A stretch of DNA of 64,000 nt from Cryptomeria japonica (Eukaryota > Streptophyta > Pinopsida > Cupressales > Cupressaceae). Each line of letters begins with the position of its first letter. Within the stretch, counting starts at the first letter, position 1. Under the pieces are notes generated by a model. It did no database searches, was not told where the DNA came from, and was given only the letters and a program-made list of their open reading frames with translations. Below, in pieces: positions 23,169 through 32,653 of the stretch. A program made the position numbers and the translations under genes. Location: contig NC_081415.1 of NCBI RefSeq assembly GCF_030272615.1, positions 506,679,373 through 506,743,372 of the forward strand, given 5' to 3'.

Positions 23169-25586
23169 GTCATAACTCCCCCCCCCCTTGCGTTAGCCCG
23201 ATATTTTATCCAAAATAAATTTTGAAATCACTTTGTAGTATCATTTGGCATAAATTTAATAATATATATATGATTTTTGTTCCAGTTTATTTAATAATAT
23301 AAGAGAGATATGTATATATAAATGTTATTATAAAAAAAATAAGAATAAGAATTTAATCACAAGAATGAAACGAAATAGAGAAATTTGTTTCAACAATATA
23401 ACAGATAACTAGATTATCACAGAGATAGGCAAATGTTTAAATTTTGATTTCACAGAGATCATATCCAACAATTTTGCTCTTATGTTGAGATAAACAACTT
23501 TCTTTGAGAGATTTTCAAGAAAATAGTATTCACAGAGAGAGATTTTTGGAATAAATAAATAACAGAACAATAATGAGAAGAATTCATACTTGATATACTA
23601 TTTCTCATAGTGAGATTCCTACATACAAATGATTATATGCATGGAGAGAAAAAAAATTACTTACAGAGATAGAAAAAATTTGAGTTTTTCAAAAAAATAA
23701 ATAGAGATGTTGAAAAGCATGATTTATCTTCTTTTTTTTAATTCAAGATCTTCTCTAGATTTCAAAAAAAACAGAAAAGCAGAATCCGATTTCTTTCTTT
23801 TAAATAGATTAAATAAATAGATTAACGAATAAAAGAGAAATCTGCATTTGTATTTTAAAAATAAAATAAATTTTTATCACTGCATTTCTTTAATGAAAAA
23901 TAGATTTCCTTTCTATCTAACAATTAAGAAATGATTTCTTTCAGAAAGCTATATTCAACTAAAGAATCTAGGAGGAGATATTTCCTTTGAAAATAAAAAG
24001 GATTTATATAAGGAATTAACAAATGCGAAGAGGGAACCTGGAGAAGCCTTTTGATGTTGAATCCTCTCCAAATCTTCAAGCCTAGCCTTCCTTGATCCTT
24101 CCTTCCAAGCTTGGAACAAAATTCTTTAAAACAACCTTAACTATTCTTCCAAATGAAAATATGACTACTAAAAGCAAACTATTGAGAAAACTTTCTTCAA
24201 AGAATAACCAACTCCCTCTTTTGAATACTTGCATACAATATATAGGAAAAATCCCTTAATTCCACTATCTAGAGAAATTAATTAAGAATGAGATTCTTTT
24301 TCCAATATTGGACCCATGCAAAATTGATTAATATCCTAGTGGGGGAGTTACATGCAAGGTATTGAAGATTCCTCTAGAAGCTTCTAATTCCTCCTACATG
24401 TGCCATAATTGGGAATGGAAAAATAAAAAATAAAACTAAATAATGCCTTTTGAATTATATTCTCCAAGTGTGTATGTGGGTCCATTATTTATTTTTTTAT
24501 AATATTCATTTAATTATTTTCAATAGCTCAACCAAAAAAATATAATAGAATTGTATCAAATCAAAAAGTGATAAAGGAGGGTTGTGACAGATGGATAATT
24601 GATAGATTAGATTTGTTATAATTTTGATGATGATTATGATTACGCTAACCCTACTTCATGATTACATTTGATGAGATGTGTTTGACTATTGTTTGACTAT
24701 CTTCGTGATAGAGATGATTCCACATCACTTATTGCAAGCGGGATGTGTCGTCATGATTCTCTATCACTTGCTTGTTCTATATATGTATATGTATATGTGG
24801 TGTTGTCGTTTTGTGGTTGTAGGATTTTGCAGGTACCAGACATTGACTCCACCTGGCTTCACAGGTCTGAGCCTATCTTTTGTTCCAATGGTTTATGTGG
24901 TTTTGAGATGGCATGAGTTCCCTTCACATACTCTAGGTCTAAGTTGTTCACTATGAGTAGTTAGCGTGTTGGCATAATTCACCATGTCAGTTAGTAAGCT
25001 TGGTCTTCTTGGTATTGTGAGTCGGTTTATGTCGGTTGATTTACTTGTTTAAGTATTTATGTGGCTCTTGATGTGTGGTTTTATATTTAGTAATGTTTAT
25101 TTTAATGTATTTTAATTTATTAGTTTTAAATATTTAATTAATTGACATTTATATTTATTTGATAATTAACGTTTATTGATTTATTTAATATTTGGTAAGC
25201 TTTATTGTTGTTTAAGATTTATTTTATATTTGTGATTTAATCTTTAATGTATTTGATTATTTAATTATTTATTTGACTTTCTATGGTTTAATATTTATTT
25301 GATATTTTATCATTATTTGGTTCTTTATTTTTATTTTTTTTATTAGTAATTTTGGATATATTAATTTTCAGAAAGTTTCAACAATCTGCTAGGGCCAAAG
25401 AGATATCAACATCAGCCCAAAAAATAGTTTGAACCTACTATGCAAATTCAGCTAAACAAAAAATAAAAGTATAACAGTACTATGCATTAATGCACGAAAT
25501 ATTACAGTAATCCATAAAAGTTTTTTAACAGAAAATTCAAAAGAAGCATAAAGCAAGAAAAGCTCCATATTTTGCACCATGGCCGC

Positions 25587-26282
25587 TCAGTCCGAGTCAC
25601 TCTGGTTCAACTTCTTCAACTCCATGTCATTGATATCCGCCAATGCTTTCCCTTTGGCCGCTTTCATCTTCATTTTCGGGATGCAGTCCAGGGTCCCAAA
25701 GTCTGGGTCACCTTCCTGACTGGCTAGGAACTGAACCGCTCTCCCCTCCTTGTAATGGTCCCGGAGCTCTCTTCCCACCTCCATTCGCACCACCACCTTC
25801 AATGCCTTTAGCACCTCGTTCGTTCGAATCAACTTCTCACAAAGCTTCATGGCTTCCCAGCCAATACGAGCTCGTTCCCTACATTGCTCCTTTAGCCGAC
25901 TCTCAGGTCCTCTAACAAATGGTAGAATCTCCTCGTTTGCTTCTCCTTCCCGGATACAGATTCTAGTTTGGGGGATCACCCATTCCAGAATGGAGTCCAT
26001 ATTGATTAGGTAATCCCCATCAACGAGCTTTGTCATTGTTAGTTTGACTTTCTCCACTTCAGGTTTGAATTCACATACCCATGCCATTATCAGGGAGTAG
26101 ACTTCCATGTTTGTTCTGTACTCGAAATGGATATACACCAATTCCTCCCCCAACATCAATCTAGCCGCACTCCACAGCTTATCATCCTTGTATTTGAAGA
26201 GACCCTGTAAACGTTTGTCCGAGACCTTTCCCAGGAACGGGACCAATTTCTTCTCTGTGCGGAGCGTGAAATTTGCCTCCAT
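25587..26282 (-). CDS. ORF3-B, intact downstream ORF of LINE-B (231 aa)
   Basis: I do not recognise the family. It is an uninterrupted 231-aa frame, 266 bp past the ORF2 stop and inside the TSDs of LINE-B, with the same start and order as ORF3-A of LINE-A. The sequence is charged and looks largely helical: MEANFTLRTEKK, a YKDDKL segment near residue 30, TNMEVYSLIMAW near 58-70, SILEWVIPQTRICIREGE near 98-115, then CRERARIGWEAMKLCEKLIR (about 132-152) and a Lys-rich C-terminus (KMKMKAAKGKALADIND) ending in NQSDSD. No CCHC, RT, nuclease or membrane segment is seen. The start at 26282 is chosen because ORF3-A homology starts there. Confidence 0.7.
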   Translation of the reverse strand: MEANFTLRTEKKLVPFLGKVSDKRLQGLFKYKDDKLWSAARLMLGEELVYIHFEYRTNMEVYSLIMAWVCEFKPEVEKVKLTMTKLVDGDYLINMDSILEWVIPQTRICIREGEANEEILPFVRGPESRLKEQCRERARIGWEAMKLCEKLIRTNEVLKALKVVVRMEVGRELRDHYKEGRAVQFLASQEGDPDFGTLDCIPKMKMKAAKGKALADINDMELKKLNQSDSD

Positions 26283-26548
26283 TAAAAGCTGCTCGAAACC
26301 TGTAAAAAACCAAAAAACTAGACTGTAAAGACACCAACAAGCTTTATTAAACTAGATTTTGGCAAATACAATGCACAATAATCGAATTTGTAATAAATCT
26401 GTCGTAGTTTGCGACATGATATAAATGCATGATCTGTGAAATAAATGGAAAGATATTTCACATCAGATTTCCTGCCCTCCGCCATTGTCTCAGACCAATA
26501 TCTGTGCTTTTGAATTGTCACATTTATTACCAAGCCAGTGGGATTGAT

Positions 26549-27130
26549 TATTTGTCCTTGTGAGCCGTCAAGAATGCTTGCTTGTTTAGCATTTCACGAA
26601 CTGCATTAATACCACTTCCAAACACTCCCATTACCCTTCCACCATCTGGCCACTTGATCTGACAAATCACATCCGACATTTGAGAGGAGATCCACCACTA
26701 CGTTCGCACCTCTCTAGACATGGGAAACCTGAAAAGCTTCAAATGAGGTGAGTTTTTCGCATATTATCTCTACCCAATGAGCTAATTTCTAGGAAGGGGT
26801 GGTACCTTTCGCTATTGCATTGATAACTACTTGAGAATCTCGTTCTAAATGTAGTTTGGACACTTTCATGTTAATAGCCAATTACGTAGCCATTAGTGCC
26901 GCCTGTGCTTCTGCTTCGTTGTTTGACCCATTCTGAAGCCGTCGAGCCCCTTTGAATAGGATAATCCCCTTATCATCTCTTGCCACTACTCCCACTTCGG
27001 AGATACCCGGGTTTCCCTTAGACGCCCCATCAAAGTTGATTTTAATCCACTCCTTAGCTGGCGGTTCCCATTTAGGCTCGATTTTTGTTGGTTCGGACAG
27101 GGGACTAACCTTCCAGGACCCATTAACGGG
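26549..27130 (-). pseudogene. LINE-B ORF2 C-terminal fragment, RNase H
   Basis: RNase H domain of a LINE ORF2. WIKINFDGASKGNPG gives the first catalytic Asp, NNEAEAQ the Glu, LERDSQVV the second Asp and GANVVVD the last Asp. One in-frame TAA replaces a codon after ALMAT, and a frameshift occurs near 26640. The reading resumes as GVFGSGINAVREMLNK and stops at TAA 26549. The upstream part was never copied. Confidence 0.85.
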
Positions 27131-27149
27131 TTATTTGGTTCTTTATTTT

Positions 27150-27817
27150 ATTTAATTAGCTTTTGGTTTATTTAATTTTAATCCCCATTTGGATTATTTA
27201 TTTATAGCTTATGTTTATTTAATACTTTGACTTTTATTTCCTAAGTGGGGTGTATGAACACATTAAATTTAAAATAATAATAAAACACTCTCACTTAGTT
27301 GGATACGTATATTTTATGTTTACTCTACCTACCCTTTACTCTCATTGGCTAAATTCAAAATGGGAGAATAAATTATAATATATGGTGGGTTAGTAAAATA
27401 TATTCCAAAATGGAATATTTTGATTGGTTGAGATTGAGGCTAGGGTTTTTTGGTTATTATTGCTTTTTATTTTCATTCTCGTGATGGTTTTCGGGTTGGC
27501 TATTCTTTGGAAAATTTTCCAGCAAGCTTTCTTCCTTGGTTTTGGATTTCTTCACCCTTGGTTTTGGCTAGAGCTTGGATGGATTTTGGTTTGGCTTTGT
27601 GGGAGCTCTTCTTCAGCTTCATTCCATAACTTCAGGTTGCAAGTTGGAGTTTTATACCTTTGCATTTTGATTTTAATGGTTTCTTTGTGTATGCATTGTG
27701 TCTGGAAGTGTTTTGGGCTCGGGTTGAAGTATTAAGTTATTCTATAGTTTTTAATATGGTTAAAGATTAATATTTGGGGAGGAAACCTCATATTATTTGG
27801 GTTTTCATATAGTTGTT

Positions 27818-27870
<53 letters not shown>

Positions 27871-28385
27871 GTTTTTTCCCGTGTATGTCGTTTCTCGACT
27901 CTGTGAAATTCTTGTGAAAATATCTGGTGATAAATCTTTGTTTTGGTATGGGAGTTTGAGTGAATAGCTTTCCCCTTTCAGTTTGTGAGTGTTTGGTTTT
28001 GGTTCCATTGGATTCTCTATGAGTTTTCCAGCGGTTCTGTATGTTTTATGTCGTGAAGACATTTGATTGAATCTTGGCTTATAGTCTGAGTTGTTTCATT
28101 TTGTTTTCACCTACGTATTCCTTGTTTCTGGGTGTCTCTTTTCATTTCTTTTTCGAGCCCTTTGGTTAATTGTGGATTTTATTATTTTACTCGAAAGTTT
28201 TCTGAGTTTTCCGTGAGATTTGTGTAAATGTGATATTTCTATAAAAGCGTTGTTTTAATGCTTAAAAGTGTTGTTTTGTTTTGTATTTGTGCTACTCTGC
28301 GCAGCATAAGTGTTGTTTCAAAAGGCATAAACATGAATCTGGGTATGAAAGCATTGTCTCAGGATACGTATGTGTGATTCTAGAA
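27150..28385. other. E1 interior, non-coding, with (TA)n at 27820-27867
   Basis: Continuation of E1 after LINE-B. It holds a CATTGGCT / AATATATGG promoter-like stretch near 27340-27390 and a (TA)n run of about 24 units. Open frames here (27424-27735, 28281-28556) have no family motif. Confidence 0.5.
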
Positions 28386-28469
28386 ATGAAAGCACTGTTC
28401 TATGGAATGAAAGCGTTGTTCTTTTTGACAGAAGCGTTGTTCTATGGGACAAAAGCGCTAAACTGTCTG
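28386..28469. repeat. 21-bp tandem repeat, 4 units
   Basis: Four consecutive 21-bp units vary around ATGAAAGCGTTGTTCTATGGA. Shorter AAAGCGTTGTTTT/AAAGTGTTGTTTT echoes lie just upstream (28242-28290). Because 21 is a multiple of 3, one frame reads repeated KALFYG-like heptads, but nothing suggests it is translated. Confidence 0.75.
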
Positions 28470-28615
28470 TGTTCTGTGTTTTCTCAGTTTTGGTCATTTT
28501 TGAGGTATTTTCTCGAATTGATTTTTGTACCAAAGGCTTTATTTGAGGTTTGTTAATATTTTCTAGTTTTGAGTTTGATCAGTTTTGATGTATTTTTATG
28601 GTTTAAGCATTTTTA

Positions 28616-28918
28616 TTTATTTTTGATCGATAAAAGGCCGAGGCCAAAGAATTTTATTAATTAAAAAATAGATAGATTTACATTTACACCTCCATTCGGT
28701 GTGGGCACCGGTAGGAAAGAATGGAGGGAAGAAAACCTCCGGTCTAGCCCAGATCCCTCAAGGATCAGAAAAAAAAATTAAGAATGCGGTACAAAATGGA
28801 GATACAAGATCAGAAAGGGAACATATCCAAAACAATGAAGATTGTATGTAGAAATCCTCTGTGTGAAGTTGAGCAACAGATTGCCCATCTCTTGGGGTGA
28901 TGCTACCATTTGTGGGCG
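28616..28918 (-). mobile_element. 5'-truncated LINE 3' tail
   Basis: An 18-bp TSD with one mismatch (ATGGTTTAAGCATTTTTA at 28598-28615 and ATGGTTTAAGTATTTTTA at 28919-28936). On the minus strand it contains the same 3' tail as 1357-1490, including the stem-loop (28690-28726), GGCCTCGGCC and the ATCGATCAAAAA end. It lies in E1. Both copies identify a LINE family whose full-length member is not otherwise seen here. Confidence 0.85.
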
Positions 28919-28936
28919 ATGGTTTAAGTATTTTTA

Positions 28937-31162
28937 CTTCTCTACGCCATTGTGGATATTTTAGACTCTCTTCCATGTGGATAGGCCATGCATGTTTGAG
29001 ACAATTATTATGCTGTTTTGGATCAACAAGTAGGTAAGCCTTGCTGTGATGTTATCTTTTATTTTGATGGCTTGATATGCCTTTGTTTATTGCTGGCCGA
29101 GAGGCTCATTTTGCTATATTGATGTTGTTGTAGCCTTGCATATGTTGTGAGAGTATGTGTGGAAGTTTTTGGCTGCATTAAGTATTATTTTCATGTATAT
29201 ATGTTGGTAGAGCCTCTTGTGATTTATTGTTGGGCCATGTTAGGAGGAGTGGGCTTGCTTGTGATGACTGGTGTCACGAGAGATAGGCTTGCATGAGGTT
29301 CCTTGTAAGGATGCATGAAGTTTAGACCACCAGGGCACACTGGAATTTTCCATGATTTGTAAATAAGTGATAACCTAATAATTGATGGGTTGGGTAGTTA
29401 GATTAATTAATAAGATGATAAATTGATGTGTGCCTCATGACTTAGTCCTAGGGAGGATGTTTTAGGATAAGCATGAGAAGGTCATGAAGACGGTAAGCTA
29501 ATCTCCCTTAGTCTCTCATAGGTTGAGATGGCTCTACATGTCCATCAGGCTAGTGCCTTGTGTAATTATGTTATTATGTTATGAGGATGGCATGTGATGA
29601 CATTCCACTCCTACATGTGTTCCCCTTTATGATGTATGATTATGCTTATTGGATGCATTTATGTCTTGATGAGTTTTACGCCTCTGGGAGTTCTTTCTTG
29701 TTGTATTGTGTGAGTTCTTGCTTGAGAGTCCTGGTGTGGTTAGTCTCTTTGGTTATAGGTGCCAGCTTAGGTTTAGAGTGTGTGTTGGGTGTCATCTCCT
29801 AGCACAGGGGGTGGTTCCTTTGGTTCCATATGGTCGGGAGGTTGGTGCTTTTTAGCCATTGGGATGTTCTCTTGGATTCTTCTTGTGTGGATGTGGATTC
29901 TTCTTCATGATGGACTATGGATGTACCTTGTAGCAGATATATGTAATGGATAAGATGAAATGTATGTAATGTAATATTCTTGTATATAGTAGACATATTC
30001 TTGTAGTAAAAAGAGCTATGCTCATGATGTATTTAATGTATTCATATTTGTAAGATGATTTGTAGTTGGAATTAGAATTAAGACATATTTATAATTGTAC
30101 TATTGTAGAGATGTGATCTTATGAATCATGGATATAAGTGAATTATAGTTGGAATAGAATGAATTTGCATTATGGTTCAGTTGTATTATTTCATGGAATG
30201 CTAGGAATCAAGTTAGAATGAAAATTAATCTTGAAAGAGAAATATTCGTAGATAAGAGATGTACATGTTAGAAGATGTTAATTGGATCTAGTGAAGATGA
30301 ATGATTCATATAGATGCATTGGTAGAAAAGAAATTATGCATATCATGAGGAATAAGTAATGTTGTAGGTTGCATATCTCATGGTTAGGGAATGCAAATAT
30401 GATGCATTAAATGAAGATGAAATGTACCTATCATGTGTGTAGTACGTTATTGTGGTAATAAATTAAGTAATGATGTTGAAGTACCCTAGGGAAAGTTTAA
30501 TGATGTTATGTTAATTCCGCTTGCATTATTTGATGAAATGAGAAATGATGTATGTTCATATTGGTTAAATGGTTAATTAATGTAAATAGATGGAGATGTT
30601 ATGTGTTGCATTAGTTGTTATTAGATGTTAATTAAATTTTTTTTTATCTCCATTTGCATATTATTGTTTAGTTTCTTTAGGGTATTTTGGTGGGCATTAC
30701 ATGCTATGTTATTATTATCTTCTAGGAGCTTATGTTTAGTGATCTTATATGGATGAAAACCCATAAGATACTGTGATCAATGAATGCAAACCCATTGATT
30801 ATTGGAATTAGAGGACAAAAACCATTTGGTTCTTTACAAAATTCTCATTTAGGAAGTGTATTGGAGCTTCAAAAATTTGTATGAAATCTCAATGGGTCAA
30901 TCTATGCATTTTTGGTTAATGTTTTATGTTGTTGTGTAATGATTTTAATAGCAATCCCTCATTGTAGAGATCAAATAATAATAAATATAAGTTATTGCTA
31001 GAATTAGATCATTTGGTCAAGTTTATTTGTGTTGTTTGAGTATAACTAATTATTGTAGTTTGAATAGAATTTTGTGAAGCATGTTTTTATGCTATTTGGT
31101 GACTATTGTAGTATGTGTTTCAAATTTGTTATTTCATTATAATTTTAGAAAGGGACATTACA
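28937..31162. other. Right part of E1, non-coding
   Basis: AT-rich with many ATGATG/TTGATG steps. It ends at the GGGACATTACA terminus. No ORF with a family motif, no promoter that I would call. Confidence 0.5.
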
Positions 31163-31167
31163 AAAAG

Positions 31168-32475
31168 GTACATTTTGAATCAAAGTTAGAGCAACAAAAT
31201 ACATCTAAAGATGAATAGCTAAGTGGACATGATGGTCTAGATGAATATGAGGAGAGAACATATGATGTAAACTCTAAATAAGAATATGGTGTAGACATAC
31301 AAGGATATACTTCACTAATAATTATAAGGTCTATATGAAAAGTTATCTAAATGGTAAAATCCACCTTATTTTCATTATTTTTTCTCTAATCTATATTGAT
31401 AGTAAATCAAGTCTTTTAGAAGAAGATCTCATTTCCAAAGAGTATAATTCTTGGAACAATGCCATGCAATGGGAGATGTTGGTGTTAAACTAGTATAGGA
31501 ATTAGTACTTGATAGATTTACTTAGGATGGGAAACCCATTAGATATATATGGGTGTTCAAGAAGAATTTTAGAGAAGATAAATAACTTGAGTTGTACAAG
31601 GTGCATTTGGTGGCAAAGTGGTATTCCCAAGTTGAGCAAATTGACTTCAATGAGATCTTTTCTCTAATAGCTAAGTTGATTTCCACTAGGTTGTTGGTAT
31701 CCATAGCTATGACATATGATTTTGAGATTAAGAAAATGGATGTGAAGACAACATTCTATGATTTAGAGGAGGAAATTTACATGGAGCAACTCAAAGGATT
31801 TAAGGTGAAAGGTAAAGAGAGACTAGTTTATAAGTCAAAAAGGTGTTTATATTGATTAAGGCAATCCCTATATATGTGAAACCAAAAGTTTGACTTGTGT
31901 TTTTTAAAGTTAGATTTTGCTTGAAACGATGGTGATCATTGTGTCTTTTACAAGTAGGTAAATAATAACATTTTGATTATTATTTTAAATATCCATGACA
32001 TATTAACCATTGTAAATAACATTAATCAAGGAATTCAAAGCTCAAATTTTTAGTAAGTTCGATATAAATGTCATATACTTCTATATAAATAACTGATATG
32101 GATATATATGATATAAGATTAATATGATCATGGCAAAATTAAAGAAAGTATCTTGAAATTATTCTACAATTTTTCAGAATGTAGGAAAGCAAATTGGTAA
32201 GTACATCCCTACTAGCTAACATCAAATTGAGTGTGTAATAGTATCCTAAATGTGTGGAGTAATGTTTCATATTGGGAATATTTCATTGGCCAATGTAGTA
32301 ATAAGTCTCAAGTATATGATGACCTACACAAGAATAGACATTTCCCAAGTTGTAAAAGTTCTAAGTAGGTTCATGGAAAAGTCAAGTAAGGGACATTGGA
32401 CATAGGTAAAGAGAGTGTTCAAGTACTCGAGACATAAACTCTAAATTAATATTTGACTTATCATGGTATTGATAA
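31168..32475 (+). pseudogene. F1 reverse transcriptase remnant
   Basis: Ty1/copia RT continues the F1 reading after E1. Readable parts include LYKVHLVAKWYSQVEQIDFNEIFS, YDFEIKKMDVKTTF and EEEIYMEQLKGFKVKGKERLV (31592-31855), then HCVFYK and NIHDI where copia has YVDDM (about 31950-32010). A TRIDISQVVKVLSRFMEKSSKGHW-like stretch follows, in pieces, at about 32330-32400. The catalytic Asp pair is reduced to one. Stops and shifts are frequent. LINE-C interrupts it after 32490. Confidence 0.8.
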
Positions 32476-32653
32476 TATAGCTACAATGTTTTGATTGAAT
32501 GAAAAACAGGTTTTACAGACCCGAAACCAGTACAACATAGTTAAAATAAAAAGCTGAGAAAATAGAGTCCTCATACAAAGTGACTGGTCCAAAAAACCAA
32601 TGAACAAAAAAAACAGCTAAACAACAAAAAACAACTAAGAACCCAAGGAGACA

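Larger units (their letters stand above)
19712..24589. mobile_element. E2, TSD-bounded non-coding unit nested in E1
   Basis: The TSD GATGG lies at 19707-19711 and 24590-24594. The left end TTTAATAACCCACCTTA and the right end, read on the minus strand as TGTCACAACCCTCCTTTA, are similar, as in LTR termini, with TG decayed to TT on the left. A second LTR-start-like string TGTCATAACTCCC occurs at 23169, but the DNA after it does not match the 5' end. No coding region is present in 4.9 kb. Possible solo long LTR. It holds a minisatellite (19796-19962) and a GC-rich inverted repeat (23020-23168); the rest (20000-23000 and 23200-24589) shows nothing I recognise. Confidence 0.6.
25332..27130 (-). mobile_element. 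LINE-B, 5'-truncated LINE
   Basis: A 19-bp TSD (TTATTTGGTTCTTTATTTT) lies at 25313-25331 and 27131-27149. The element reads right to left: the last part of ORF2 (RNase H), a 304-bp spacer, intact ORF3-B, a 3' UTR and an A-rich end (ACTAATAAAAAAAATA on the minus strand). Truncation inside ORF2 is typical of incomplete target-primed reverse transcription. It inserted into E1. Confidence 0.9.
18992..31162. mobile_element. E1, TSD-bounded non-coding LTR unit with nested insertions
   Basis: The TSD AAAAG lies at 18987-18991 and 31163-31167. Ends are TGTCATATTCC and GGGACATTACA, imperfect inverted repeats in the TG...CA style of LTRs. Removing E2 and LINE-B leaves about 5.5 kb with no coding motif, no primer site and no second LTR copy that I can find. 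A solo copy of a long LTR is the simplest reading; a large non-autonomous element is the alternative. It separates F1 integrase from F1 RT. Confidence 0.65.

Noticed and set aside
23169-24589. Possible 3' LTR of E2 beginning TGTCATAACTCCC
   Set aside because: The start and end look LTR-like, but the sequence after the first 40 bp does not match 19712 onward, so a pair of LTRs cannot be claimed.
27424-27735. 103-aa frame with hydrophobic segments in E1
   Set aside because: No homologue recognised, T-rich composition, no supporting context.
27820-27867. (TA)n as a functional element
   Set aside because: Ordinary microsatellite.
19458-31162. Alternative left border of E1 at TGTAGTGTCC
   Set aside because: Inverted ends look good, but no TSD matches. 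The border at 18992 gives AAAAG on both sides.
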